From: Curvibacter cyanobacteriorum
GTDB taxonomy: Bacteria; Pseudomonadota; Gammaproteobacteria; Burkholderiales; Burkholderiaceae_C
DNA: 64,000 bases
Direction: 5' to 3'
Assembly (NCBI RefSeq): GCF_028649475.1
Contig: NZ_JAQSIP010000002.1
Span: 372,001-436,000, forward strand
Shown here: positions 19,338-28,431 of the stretch, piece after piece
How positions within the stretch are numbered: position 1 is the first letter of the stretch
Layout of the letters: every line of letters starts with the position of its first letter
Made by a program: the position numbers and the translations under genes
The notes under the pieces: model-generated
What the model was told of the DNA's origin: nothing
What the model saw: only the letters and a program-made list of their open reading frames with translations
Databases searched by the model: none

Positions 19338-20171
19338 TCAAGACTGGCTCAGCAGGGCTACTTTTTCGCTGTTGTTCGAGGCGGCGGCTTCGCGGGCCGG
19401 GGCCGTCGGCTGGGCCGGGGCCTGCGCCGCGCTCGGCGGTGTGAGGATCGGCACATTGCGGCCAGCGGCCACTTGCAGCAGGCGGCTGTGCTCGGCCAGC
19501 ACCTTGGCGGCATAGCCCCCGTCGTCCTCGATGTTGGCTGCACCCACGTAGAAGCGCAGTCCACCTTCGATCGAGCCGGCCTTGGCGATGCAGTCCTGCA
19601 GCACCTTGGCGCCCACGCGCAGGTTGGCCACCGGGTCGAAGGCGGCCAGGTGACCACCAAAGCCCTGGTACTTGTCGCTGTGCACCCGCGTCATCACCTG
19701 CATCAAGCCTTGCGCCCCCACTGCGCTTTGCGCGAAGGGGTTGAAGCTCGACTCGATGGCCATGATGGCCAGGATCAAGGTCGGGTCCAGGCGGTTGCGC
19801 TGGCCCACGTCCCAGGCTTCGGCCACGAGGGCGCTCAGCGGCTCGGGGGCCACGCGGTACTTGCGGCTCAGCCAATAGGCCACCGCCGCTTGTGACTTGG
19901 GCAGATCACGCGGATCGGCCGCGGTCGCGCGGTCGCGGGCTTCACGCTCGCTTTGCAGACCGGTCACGGCTTCTTGTCGGGACTGTAGCCAGCCCATCAA
20001 TTTTTCTTCGCCCGTCTGACGCAGGTCAGGGCGGGCAGTCAGGGTGATCACGGCAAACGCAACGGCCAGGCCCAGCAGGGCAAAACCGTTGTGCGTGATT
20101 TCAAAAAAACCGTCGGCGATGTCGGATGCGAAGGTTCGCAGGCCTCGGGTGATTTGACCTAACGCTGTCAT
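19338..20171 (-). CDS. Membrane-anchored lytic transglycosylase (SLT domain)
   Basis: The 277-residue protein has a transmembrane anchor at about residues 28-46, a linker, and an SLT (goose-lysozyme-like) domain at about residues 110-235. The catalytic glutamate is Glu140 in AIMAIESSFNP, followed by GAQGLMQVM and a FYVGAANIEDDGGY motif in place of the common YNAG. It cleaves peptidoglycan strands with formation of 1,6-anhydro-muramic acid ends in the periplasm. The C-terminal tail is Ala/Pro-rich. It stands alone with a long leader of about 190 bases behind a recognisable promoter. Confidence 0.9.
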   Translation of the reverse strand: MTALGQITRGLRTFASDIADGFFEITHNGFALLGLAVAFAVITLTARPDLRQTGEEKLMGWLQSRQEAVTGLQSEREARDRATAADPRDLPKSQAAVAYWLSRKYRVAPEPLSALVAEAWDVGQRNRLDPTLILAIMAIESSFNPFAQSAVGAQGLMQVMTRVHSDKYQGFGGHLAAFDPVANLRVGAKVLQDCIAKAGSIEGGLRFYVGAANIEDDGGYAAKVLAEHSRLLQVAAGRNVPILTPPSAAQAPAQPTAPAREAAASNNSEKVALLSQS

Positions 20172-20368
20172 AGCTCTTCCTTTCTACGCGGGGGCGGCTC
20201 GGTGGACTCAGGGGCTGCGTGTGCAGCCTCCGAGCCCGGAAACCATCCCTCGTTTGGATTGGTACGCCATCAAGTTCCTGCGATGCCCAAGGGGGTCTGG
20301 TGCAGCGAACTGACTTAGCCGGGGTCGGCAGCGGGTTCGGGTTGTCCCCGGTTTTTGGGGACGGGCGG

Positions 20369-20398
20369 ATTCTAGGAGCATTCAAAATAACAAGTCAA
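20369..20398 (-). promoter_or_regulatory. Sigma-70-type promoter for the transglycosylase gene
   Basis: On the minus strand, TTGACT (20393-20398) and TAGAAT (20369-20374) are separated by 18 bases inside an A+T-rich stretch. Transcription would start near 20362 and give a leader of about 190 bases with a CCCC-7-GGGG hairpin at its very beginning (20347-20361). Confidence 0.6.
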
Positions 20399-20524
20399 GA
20401 CTATTGATATCGTTTGTTATATTTAAATAGATATGAAAAATGGGGTATAGGACGCCCTCATCTGGACATTTGTACAGCTGCTTGTTTTTCAATGGTCAGC
20501 CCCTCATTGATTGAAAATTTCTTC

Positions 20525-20552
20525 TTGAATGCGGAGGGCTGTGAACTATCCT
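20525..20552 (+). promoter_or_regulatory. Candidate promoter for an intergenic small RNA
   Basis: TTGAAT (20525-20530) and TATCCT (20547-20552) are spaced by 16 bases, directly upstream of a structured G+C-rich segment that ends in a terminator. The region just before it (20380-20520) is markedly A+T-rich for this chromosome. Confidence 0.4.
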
Positions 20553-20558
20553 GAGGAG

Positions 20559-20778
20559 GCCTGAGCGTTTCAGGCGACCGTCGGCAAGTGACAGTCCACG
20601 ACAGGGTTATGGCCTGTTGGCGATGACGAAGCGAACCCGACAACACCTGGAGGCAATCTCTTGCTTCCCTGCAAGCCGGGACGAACCTCTCCCGCTTGCA
20701 TGTTCGACGGCACGGGCTTGAAGCCAGCCGTCAAGCCCGGCAGACCCATGCAGTGGATCTGTCGGGCTTTCTTCGTTT
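20559..20778 (+). ncRNA. Candidate small RNA gene, class not assigned
   Basis: The stretch between the divergent transglycosylase promoter and the DUF748 gene has a promoter-like element, internal hairpins (GCCTGA/TCAGGC at about 20559-20575, ACAGG/CCTGT at about 20600-20617, GACGGC/GCCGTC at 20706-20732) and an intrinsic terminator at 20733-20778. There is no convincing open frame. Length of about 220 nt would suit a housekeeping or regulatory RNA. I could not match it to tmRNA, RNase P RNA, 4.5S RNA, 6S RNA or a known riboswitch by eye. Confidence 0.45.
20733..20778 (+). terminator. Intrinsic terminator of the candidate small RNA
   Basis: The 12-base arms AAGCCCGGCAGA (20733-20744) and TCTGTCGGGCTT (20758-20769) pair with one G-U, have an inner CCA/TGG extension, and are followed by a T-rich tail. 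It ends about 120 bases before the DUF748 start, so it closes an upstream transcript. Confidence 0.75.
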
Positions 20779-20896
20779 GGGGGCTGATTTGACTGGGTCC
20801 GCTCCGCCGGCGTTGGGGCGCCGGCCGGACAGGCACCCGCTGGCTTTTGTGATTTATGCCCTTCATGCCCCGGCGCCAGCACCGCACAATGCGGTC

Positions 20897-23800
20897 ATGA
20901 ATTTTCTGTCGTCGAAAAGCAAACCCGTGTGGCGTGCCCTGGCCTGGACGGGGGCCGCCGGTCTGCTGGCTTGTGGCCTGGCCTGGGCCACGGTGCCCAG
21001 CTTGCTGCGTTACGGGATCGAATCCAAAGGGACCGCGCTGCTGGGTCGCCCGGTCAGCGTGGGGGACATCGACTTCCGCCCCTGGAGCCTCGAGCTGACC
21101 CTGCGCGACCTGGCCGTGGCCACCCAGGATGGGGATGGCGCCCAGCTCTCTGTGGAGCGTCTCTATATAGATGCGGCGTGGCAATCTCTGTGGCGCCTGG
21201 CCCCGGTGGTGGATGCCCTGACGATCGAGCAGCCGGTGCTGCGCCTGGCCCACACCAAACCCAACTACTACGACATTGACGACCTGATCGAGCGCTTCAG
21301 CCAGCCCGACGACCGCGCGCCGAGCAAACCGCTGGGGTTTGCCATCCACAACGTGTCCTTGCTCGGGGGCCAGGTTTCTTTTCACGACACCGTCGCGGGG
21401 CAGGACCACCAGCTGAAGGACCTGCGCTTGGAGGTGCCGTTCATCAGCAACTTCGATGCGGGGCGCGAGGTCGCTGTGGCCCCGAAACTCGCCTTCAACT
21501 TGAATGGCAGTGCCTTTGAGTTGGACGGTGAGACCACACCGTTTTCGGACAGCCGCCAAACCGCCCTGAACCTTCGGCTCAGCGCGGTGGATGCCGCGGC
21601 CTATGCGCGCTACCTGCCCGCCACCCTGCCGGTGCGCCTGCAAGCGGGCGCGTTGGACCTGGACCTGCACCTGACCTTCCGGCAGCAGCCTGCGATGGCT
21701 TTGTCGCTCTCGGGCGATGTGACGGCCCAAGGCGTGCGCCTGGCGCGGGCCGATGGGCAACCCTGGCTCAGTTTTCCCCGCCTGAAGGTCGAGTTGAAGG
21801 ACCTGCAGCCGCTGAAGCAGCAGGTCCACCTGGGGACCGTGAGCTGGCAGGCGCCGGACCTGGCCCTGCAGCGCGATGCGCGCGGGCGTTGGCTCCCGTT
21901 TGCCACCGGGGGCGCTGCCGCAGCCACTTCGGCGGCCCCAGCGGCACCGACCACGGGATCCCCGGCGGCACCTGATTCGACCCCATCACGGTCACCGACA
22001 ACCGCCAAGGCCCCGGCGCAGGCGGCGCCGGGCTGGACCGTGCAGGTCGATGACTTCCAGCTGCAAGGCGGGCAGCTGGCCTGGCAGGACGACAGCACCC
22101 GCCCCGCCGCCCGTGCCCGTGCCTCCGAGTTGGACCTGTCGGTGCAGGCCCTGCGTTGGCCCTGGCGCGAGCCCGCCCGCTTCCAGGGGCAACTGAAGTT
22201 GAGTCCGGTGGCTGAGGCGGGCCGGCCGGCCACCAACCCGGCCCCCGCCAAGCTGCGGTTCTTTGGCTCGGGCACCGACCAGGCCGCTTCGGTCAGCCTG
22301 CTGGTCAACGACTTGCCGCTGGCTCTGGGCCAGAGTTACTGGTCGGCCTGGTTGAAACCCAGCCTGTCGGGCAAGGTGCAACTGGTCGGTGGTTTGGGGT
22401 GGCGCGCGCCTGACCTGGCGCTGAGCCTGGCCCACGTGGCGGTGGACGATCTGCGCTTGCAGCAGGACGACACCGCCTTGGTGAGCTGGGACCGCCTTGG
22501 GGGTCGGGAGCTGCGGCTGGACCTGAGCCGCCAGACCCTGGCCCTGGGGGAACTGAGCCTCCTCAACCCGCGCACCACGGTGTCGCGCGACGCCCAGGGG
22601 CATTGGATGGCCGAGTCCTGGCTCAAGCCGGCCGAGCCCGCGCTGACTTCGGCGGTGGATGATGGCCTCCGTGGCGAGCCCTCACGCGCCGCCAACCCCG
22701 CTGGAACCGCTCAAGCCGCCGCCACGGCCACGCCCGCCGCGGCGCCATCGCCCTGGCAGTTCAAGGTCGACAAGCTCTTGCTGTCGGGGGGGCAACTGGC
22801 TTGGCGGGACGTGCCCGCCCCGGGGCGGCCGGTGCAGCTGGACCTCAGCGCGCTGAGCCTGCAGGCCGGGCCGCTGGCGTACGGGCAGGGGGCCTGGAGC
22901 ACGGCGCCAGTGGACGTGCAGTGGGGGGGGCGGATCAGCGGGCGGCGCTTGCCGACCTCGGAGCCGGCGGAACCTGGGCGCCTGGATTACCGCGGAACCC
23001 TCAAGCTGGCCCCCCTGTCCACCGAAGGGGCCTTGGAGATCACCCGCCTGCCCGTGCAGGTGCTGGAGCCCTATTTTGCGCAAGCCCTCAACGTGGAGGT
23101 GCTGCGGGCCGAGGCCGGTTACCGTGGCCAGATCGCGTTCACCAGCACCGCCAACGGCCCCAACCTGCAGTTGCGCGGTGATGCCGCGCTGGAGTCGGTG
23201 CGGGCCAACAGCGTGCTGGCCCACGGCAAAGCCGACCAAGGCCCGCCGCTGAGCGAGGAGTTGCTCAGCTGGAAGGCCCTCAATGTGCGCGGGCTGGCCT
23301 TCGCCATGCTGCCCGCGGCGCCCATGGCGCTGTCGGTGGCCGAGACCTCGCTGTCGGATCTGTATGCGCGGGTCGTGGTCAGTGCCGATGGCAGCCTCAA
23401 TTTGCAGAACCTGCTGCGCTCGCCCACGGTGAAGGGCGCGCAGGCAGGGGCGCCCGTGGCTTCGGCTGCGCGCCCCGCCGAGGCGGCCGCGCCCGGGGCC
23501 AGCGGGGCGTCCGCCCAGCGGCCGCGCACGGCGCCTGCGGCGCCCGAGCCGGTGATCCGATTGGGGCCGCTGGCGGTGGTCAACGCCCGTGTGCTGTTTT
23601 CGGACTTCTTCATCCAGCCCAACTACTCGGCCAGCCTCACCGAGCTGACCGGGCGCCTGGGCGGCTTCAGCTCCACCGTGGGCCCGGAGGGGGTGCAACT
23701 GGCCGATCTCGAGCTGCGGGGGCGGGCCGAGGGCTCGGCCGCGCTTGAGATCACGGGGCGCCTCAACCCCCTGGCCAAGCCGCTGGCGCTCGACATCCAG

Positions 23801-24745
23801 GGCAAGATGCGCGACCTTGACCTGCCGCCCCTGTCGCCGTATGCCGTCAAGTACGCAGGCTACGGCATCGAACGCGGCAAGCTCAACGCCGACGTGGCCT
23901 ACCGGGTACAGCCCGACGGCCAATTGACCGCCAGCAACAAGGTGGTGCTCAAGCAACTCAGCTTTGGCGACCCCGTGGCGGGTGCGCCCAATTCGCTGCC
24001 CGTCAAGTTGGCGGTGGCCTTGCTGGCCGACAGCCATGGTGTGATCGACCTCGACCTGCCGGTCAGCGGTTCCCTCAACGACCCCGATTTCAAGGTCGGC
24101 CCGATCGTGGGGCAACTGGTCCTCAACCTGATCGGCAAGGCCTTGACTTCGCCCTTCAGCCTGCTCGGGGGCATCTTCAGGGGCACCACGGGCGAGATGG
24201 ACGAAATCCGCTTCGAGCCCGGCAGTGCCGCCCTGAGTGCCAGCAGCCGCGCCACGCTGGACAAGCTGGGCCAGGCGCTGATCGGACGCCCCGGTCTGAG
24301 CCTGACCGTCAGTGGGCGTTCGCAGCACCAAGGCGAGCGTGAGGCCTACCGCCAGCAGCGTTTGCGCGAGATGTTGTTGGCGGCCAAGCAGCGGGCGGCC
24401 ACCCAGGCCGGTCGCCCCTTGCCCGAACCGGTGACCTTGGAGGCTGCCGAGACGCCCGTCTGGCTCAAGGCGGCCTACCAGCAGTCCAGCATCACCAAGC
24501 CGCGCAACCTGCTGGGCCTGCCCAAGGACCTCACCGACGCCGAGATGAGTGCCTTGTTGCTCGCCAGCATCCCGGTGGCGCCGGACTTTCTGGCCACGTT
24601 GGCGGCCCAGCGGGGGGCGGTGGTGCGTGACTACCTGCTGGCCAAGCAGGTGCCCAGCGACCAGTTGTTCCTGGGCGCCGCCAAGGCCGACGGGCCCGAG
24701 GGCCAATTGAAAGCCTCGGCCGAACTCAAGCTCGAAGCCCGCTGA
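20897..24745 (+). CDS. DUF748 / AsmA-like giant envelope protein
   Basis: The 1282-residue protein starts with an uncleaved-looking transmembrane helix (about residues 12-36), then long periplasmic beta-rich repeats of the DUF748 type. Two Ala/Pro-rich linkers (around 21900-22030 and 22690-22750) separate blocks that repeat a pattern built around VDDFQLQGGQLAWQDD and VDKLLLSGGQLAWRDV. The C-terminal region (from about residue 1105) contains an OmpA-like element beginning MDEIRFEPGSAAL. AsmA-like proteins of this size are proposed bridge-like lipid carriers between the inner and outer membranes; this protein's own job is inferred. The ATG at 20897 is the first start that precedes the membrane helix. 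Confidence 0.85.
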   Translation: MNFLSSKSKPVWRALAWTGAAGLLACGLAWATVPSLLRYGIESKGTALLGRPVSVGDIDFRPWSLELTLRDLAVATQDGDGAQLSVERLYIDAAWQSLWRLAPVVDALTIEQPVLRLAHTKPNYYDIDDLIERFSQPDDRAPSKPLGFAIHNVSLLGGQVSFHDTVAGQDHQLKDLRLEVPFISNFDAGREVAVAPKLAFNLNGSAFELDGETTPFSDSRQTALNLRLSAVDAAAYARYLPATLPVRLQAGALDLDLHLTFRQQPAMALSLSGDVTAQGVRLARADGQPWLSFPRLKVELKDLQPLKQQVHLGTVSWQAPDLALQRDARGRWLPFATGGAAAATSAAPAAPTTGSPAAPDSTPSRSPTTAKAPAQAAPGWTVQVDDFQLQGGQLAWQDDSTRPAARARASELDLSVQALRWPWREPARFQGQLKLSPVAEAGRPATNPAPAKLRFFGSGTDQAASVSLLVNDLPLALGQSYWSAWLKPSLSGKVQLVGGLGWRAPDLALSLAHVAVDDLRLQQDDTALVSWDRLGGRELRLDLSRQTLALGELSLLNPRTTVSRDAQGHWMAESWLKPAEPALTSAVDDGLRGEPSRAANPAGTAQAAATATPAAAPSPWQFKVDKLLLSGGQLAWRDVPAPGRPVQLDLSALSLQAGPLAYGQGAWSTAPVDVQWGGRISGRRLPTSEPAEPGRLDYRGTLKLAPLSTEGALEITRLPVQVLEPYFAQALNVEVLRAEAGYRGQIAFTSTANGPNLQLRGDAALESVRANSVLAHGKADQGPPLSEELLSWKALNVRGLAFAMLPAAPMALSVAETSLSDLYARVVVSADGSLNLQNLLRSPTVKGAQAGAPVASAARPAEAAAPGASGASAQRPRTAPAAPEPVIRLGPLAVVNARVLFSDFFIQPNYSASLTELTGRLGGFSSTVGPEGVQLADLELRGRAEGSAALEITGRLNPLAKPLALDIQGKMRDLDLPPLSPYAVKYAGYGIERGKLNADVAYRVQPDGQLTASNKVVLKQLSFGDPVAGAPNSLPVKLAVALLADSHGVIDLDLPVSGSLNDPDFKVGPIVGQLVLNLIGKALTSPFSLLGGIFRGTTGEMDEIRFEPGSAALSASSRATLDKLGQALIGRPGLSLTVSGRSQHQGEREAYRQQRLREMLLAAKQRAATQAGRPLPEPVTLEAAETPVWLKAAYQQSSITKPRNLLGLPKDLTDAEMSALLLASIPVAPDFLATLAAQRGAVVRDYLLAKQVPSDQLFLGAAKADGPEGQLKASAELKLEAR

Positions 24746-25021
24746 CAACGGATGCCCCCGTGGGGCGTGGGGCCCAGCCCGTGGACCGGTTTCAACGCGT
24801 TGGCCGGGGCTCGCCACGGGGGCGCGCATGGCCGTTGGGCCCCTGGGCCGACCGCCCGGAGGGGTATTTCCGCGCCCTCTGAAGCCCTTTCTCGTGCCCG
24901 GCCTGGGAGGCCTGGCCCAATTCGGGCGAAAATAGCGGTTTGATCCAGCGGTTCAGTCGTCTGAACCCTGGCGGTGCGGGGGCCCCTTGGTGGCCCTGTG
25001 CTGTCTTTAACGACCTACAAA

Positions 25022-27781
25022 ATGTTCAGTTTTTCTTCCCGCAACAAAATGACCGATGCCCCTGAAGTGAACCCGGCTCCGGCCAAAGCCCAAGAAGCCC
25101 ATCCCCTGGATGCCCTCACGGGTGGTGCCTTCTCGGCGCCTACCTCGGGCGAGCGTTCGTCGCGCATCCGCGAATGGCTGGCCAGCCAACCTGCCGAGAG
25201 CGTGTTGCAGGAGGTGTTCAAAGAGCTCAGCGTGCGCGACAAGGGGGCGGCCCGCCCGGTGCGTGAGCGCCTCGATGAACTCAAGCGCGCCAAGGGGCAG
25301 GAAGTCATTGCCGCAGAATGGGCCGAGAAGGCCCAGGCCCTGCTGAGCGCCGCGCGCCTGAACATCGCCGACGCCATGGCCTGGCAGCGGGACGCCGCCA
25401 AGGCGGGGGCTCCGTTGAGCCGCGAGCCGCTGTCGGTGCTCAAGGTCCAATTGGCCGACCGCGTCAAGGTCATCGAAGACCTGCAACACCGCGTGCAGGT
25501 GCAGCGTGAAGCCGCCGTGCTGCTGGCCCAGCGCATCGAAGTGCTGTCCACCAAGCCCTGGCGCGATGCCCATGCGGTGCTGGAAGGCCTGCGTGGTGAC
25601 GTGCAAGCCTGGCAGGACCAGGCCCAAGGCCTGACCAGCGACGCGGCCTGGGCCAGCGTCGAGTCGCGCTTCCCGCCCATGCTGGACGCGTCCAAGGCCC
25701 AATTGCTGGTGGTGTGGGAGGCCTTCCAGGTTGCCATCACCCAGGCCCTGGCCGCCTCTGAAGATGTCAACGCGGCACTGCCCACCGTGCCGGTGTGGGC
25801 CGATGAGCTGCGCGTGGCGCGTGGCCTGCCCAGCGAAGCCGCCGAAGCCGCCGCCGCGGCCGCACCGAAGCCCGCCCGCACCAGCCGCCCCGCGGTGCCG
25901 CCGGAACTGCGCAACAAGGCCTCGAACATCGTGCGTCAGGCCCTGGAGCGCCTCGAGAAAGAAACCGCTGAAGGCCACGGCAAGGCCAGCGCCGGCGCCG
26001 CTGCGGCGCTGCGCGCCGTGCTGAAGGACCATGGCCGCCTGATCGACGCCGCACTGGAGCACCAGGTGCACACCGCCCTGGTGGCGGCTGGCGAGCTGGA
26101 AGGCTGGCAACGCTGGAGCGCCGACCAGGTGCGCGAAGCCCTGGTGGGCCGGGCCGAAGCCCTGCTCAACCGCCCTGAAGGCCAGGCCCTGGGCGGTCGC
26201 AAGATGCAGGAAACCCTGCGTGCGCTGCGCGACCAATGGAAACAAACCGACCAAGGCGGCGCGCCCAACCACGCGCTGTGGAAGCGCTTTGACGAAGCCT
26301 GCAACGAAGCCCACAAGGTGGTCGAAGCCTGGCTCGAAAAGATCAAGGCCGACGCCGCCGAGCACAAGGCCCAGCGCCTGGCCCTGATCGAAGAACTCAA
26401 GGCCTGGGCCCAGAGCCAGGCCGCCAGCACCGACTGGAAGGCCATCAACCGCGCGTTGTACCAGTTCAGTGACCGTTGGCGTGATGCCGGTCACCTGGGC
26501 GAGAAGGCCTTTGCTGAGATCCAGCCGCTGTGGAAGGACGCCATGGCCGCGGCCGCCGCGCCACTGGAAGCCGCTCAGAAGGCCAGCCTGGCCGTGCGCC
26601 ACGCGATGATCGAAGAAGCCAAGGCCCTGGGGGCTGCGCCGGTCCTGCGCGTGGATGCCGTCAAGGCGCTGCAGCAACGCTGGCAAGCCGAGGCTCAGAC
26701 CGTGCCGCTGGACCGCAAGCACGAGCAAAAGCTGTGGGACACCTTCCGCAAGCCGATCGACGAAGCATTCAACCGCAAGAGCGCCGAACGCGAAAAGGCC
26801 TCCGCTGCGCTGAGCGAGCGCGACAAGGTGGTGCTGGACGCGGCCAAGGCCCTCGAGGCGGCCAACGCCAGTGGCGATGCCCAGAAGATCCGCACCGCCA
26901 TGGCCGATCTGGATGCCGCCCTGCGCGGTCAAGCCCAGGCCCAGCAGGCCGTGGTGGCGGCCAGTGAGTCGGCCGCAGCCGGCGCGGAGGCGGCTCAGGC
27001 CGCCGCGCAGGCGGAGGCCCCGACCGATGCCGCGACCGATGCCCCGGCCGCGGACACGGCCGATGGGGCCGAAGCCGCTGCGGCTGCCGAGCCCGCCCCG
27101 GCGGCCAAGCCGGTGGCACCGCGCAAGGTGGTGGCCGTGCGCGGCGACGACCGCCCCGGCATGAAGAAGGCCGAGCCCGCACCCGCGGGCCGACCTGGCC
27201 GCCCCGGCGAGCGCCGCGACGGTGGCGCTGGCGCCCGTGGGCCGCGCGACGACAGCCGACCGGGTCGTTTTGACCGTGGTGATCGGGCTGACCGAGGCGA
27301 CCGTGCCCCGCGCGAAGACCGTGGCCCGCGCCTGGGTGACACGGCTTTCCGTGCCCAGCGCGATGCCCTGGAACACGCCCAACTGGCCCTGCGCAAACTC
27401 GCGGCACAAGCCCATGGCGAGGCCCTGACCCAGTTGCTGACGGCTTGGGAAAAGCGCGATCCCGCTCAACTGCCGGGCACCCAGGAACTGGGTGGCCGTG
27501 TCAGCCCCGCGGTGCGCAGCGCCTGGAACCAGGCCTTGAGCAAGGCCCCGCAAGGCGATGCCAGCACCGCCTTGTTGCGCCTGGAAATGGCCGCCGAGGT
27601 GCCCACCCCGGCCGAGCACATCAGCGCGCGCCGCATGCTGCAATTGCAGCTGCTGACCCGCCGCAACGACCCGGCCCCGGCCCAGACCTGGGGCCAGGAC
27701 GCCGCCGCGGTGCTGGCCTCGGCCAGCGACCCGGCCACGGCCCGCCGCCTGCAGAACGCCCTCAAGGCCCTGCTGCGCTGA
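25022..27781 (+). CDS. DUF349 domain protein
   Basis: The 919-residue cytoplasmic protein is largely helical, with repeated DUF349 modules recognisable by segments such as LRDQWKQTDQGGAPNHALWKRF and LYQFSDRWRDAGHLGEKAF. About residues 640-770 form a low-complexity tail of Ala/Pro followed by Arg-Gly-Asp runs, then a final folded region of about 140 residues. DUF349 proteins are common in Burkholderiales and have no settled function. The ATG at 25022 (MFSFSSRNKM) is chosen; an ATG 27 bases on is the alternative. The gene ends 3 bases before ypeA, so the two are co-transcribed. Confidence 0.85.
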   Translation: MFSFSSRNKMTDAPEVNPAPAKAQEAHPLDALTGGAFSAPTSGERSSRIREWLASQPAESVLQEVFKELSVRDKGAARPVRERLDELKRAKGQEVIAAEWAEKAQALLSAARLNIADAMAWQRDAAKAGAPLSREPLSVLKVQLADRVKVIEDLQHRVQVQREAAVLLAQRIEVLSTKPWRDAHAVLEGLRGDVQAWQDQAQGLTSDAAWASVESRFPPMLDASKAQLLVVWEAFQVAITQALAASEDVNAALPTVPVWADELRVARGLPSEAAEAAAAAAPKPARTSRPAVPPELRNKASNIVRQALERLEKETAEGHGKASAGAAAALRAVLKDHGRLIDAALEHQVHTALVAAGELEGWQRWSADQVREALVGRAEALLNRPEGQALGGRKMQETLRALRDQWKQTDQGGAPNHALWKRFDEACNEAHKVVEAWLEKIKADAAEHKAQRLALIEELKAWAQSQAASTDWKAINRALYQFSDRWRDAGHLGEKAFAEIQPLWKDAMAAAAAPLEAAQKASLAVRHAMIEEAKALGAAPVLRVDAVKALQQRWQAEAQTVPLDRKHEQKLWDTFRKPIDEAFNRKSAEREKASAALSERDKVVLDAAKALEAANASGDAQKIRTAMADLDAALRGQAQAQQAVVAASESAAAGAEAAQAAAQAEAPTDAATDAPAADTADGAEAAAAAEPAPAAKPVAPRKVVAVRGDDRPGMKKAEPAPAGRPGRPGERRDGGAGARGPRDDSRPGRFDRGDRADRGDRAPREDRGPRLGDTAFRAQRDALEHAQLALRKLAAQAHGEALTQLLTAWEKRDPAQLPGTQELGGRVSPAVRSAWNQALSKAPQGDASTALLRLEMAAEVPTPAEHISARRMLQLQLLTRRNDPAPAQTWGQDAAAVLASASDPATARRLQNALKALLR

Positions 27782-27784
27782 GCC

Positions 27785-28264
27785 ATGGGCGTACCGGCGT
27801 CACCCCCGCTGGCGGGGGACTCCGAGCCGCTCGATGCGGGCTTGTGCATCCGCCCCTTCGAGCGCGCTGACGAAGCCGAGGTGCTGGCCTTGTGGCAGGC
27901 CAGCGGCCTGCTGCGCCCCTGGAACGATCCGCGCAAGGACATTGAGCGCAAGCTCACCGAGCAGCCCGAATTGTTCCTGGTGGCCTCCCTGCCTGGCCGC
28001 CCTGTGGTGGGCACGGCCATGGCGGGCTATGACGGGCACCGGGGCTGGGTGTACTACCTGGCGGTGGCGGCAGACTTGCGCGGTCGCGCCATCGGTCGCC
28101 GATTGATGCACGAGGTGGAGCAGCGCCTGCTGGCCGTGGGTTGCCCCAAGGTCAACCTGATGGTGCGCAGCGACAACGCCCAGGTGCTCGCTTTCTACGA
28201 CCGCCTGGGCTACGGGCGCGACGCTTCCGTCAGCCTGGGCAAACGCCTGATTCCGGATCTCTGA
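27785..28264 (+). CDS. ypeA: GNAT acetyltransferase YpeA
   Basis: The 159-residue protein has the complete GNAT fold with the acetyl-CoA loop LAVAADLRGRAIGRRL. Close correspondence with E. coli YpeA is seen in ALWQASGLLRPWNDPRKDIERKL, AGYDGHRGWVYYL and the C-terminal FYDRLGYGRDASVSLGKRL, read in pieces. YpeA is a conserved acetyltransferase; a cytoplasmic acetyl-acceptor is likely but not established. It starts 3 bases after the DUF349 gene. Confidence 0.9.
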   Translation: MGVPASPPLAGDSEPLDAGLCIRPFERADEAEVLALWQASGLLRPWNDPRKDIERKLTEQPELFLVASLPGRPVVGTAMAGYDGHRGWVYYLAVAADLRGRAIGRRLMHEVEQRLLAVGCPKVNLMVRSDNAQVLAFYDRLGYGRDASVSLGKRLIPDL

Positions 28265-28298
28265 GCTGCGCTGTCTGCAGGGTGCCTGCAGGGTGCAC

Positions 28299-28326
28299 GG
28301 GGCGGGTTTTGGGGCGGGTTCTGGGG
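28299..28326 (+). other. Potential G-quadruplex in a convergent gap
   Basis: Five G tracts (GGGG, GGG, GGGG, GGG, GGGG) are separated by loops of C, TTTT, C and TTCT, built from two 12-base tandem units. It lies in the 167-base gap between convergent ypeA and the Nudix gene. No other element was seen in that gap. Confidence 0.55.
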
Positions 28327-28431
28327 CATGGCCAGCCCGCGGTTGCGGCCCGCCGCCAGCAGCCTGCTACCGCCAGCAGGTGCCCATGCCCATGCCCGCG
28401 GCTTGGGGCATCTGATCGTTCCCCGCTCCCC

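Noticed and set aside
20172-20362. Cyclic-di-AMP (ydaO) riboswitch in the transglycosylase leader.
   Set aside because: A CGAACCCG block is shared by chance; the rest of the consensus is absent.
20559-20778. Identity as 6S, tmRNA, RNase P RNA or a known riboswitch.
   Set aside because: Motifs of those RNAs were not found by eye, so only a generic RNA call is made.
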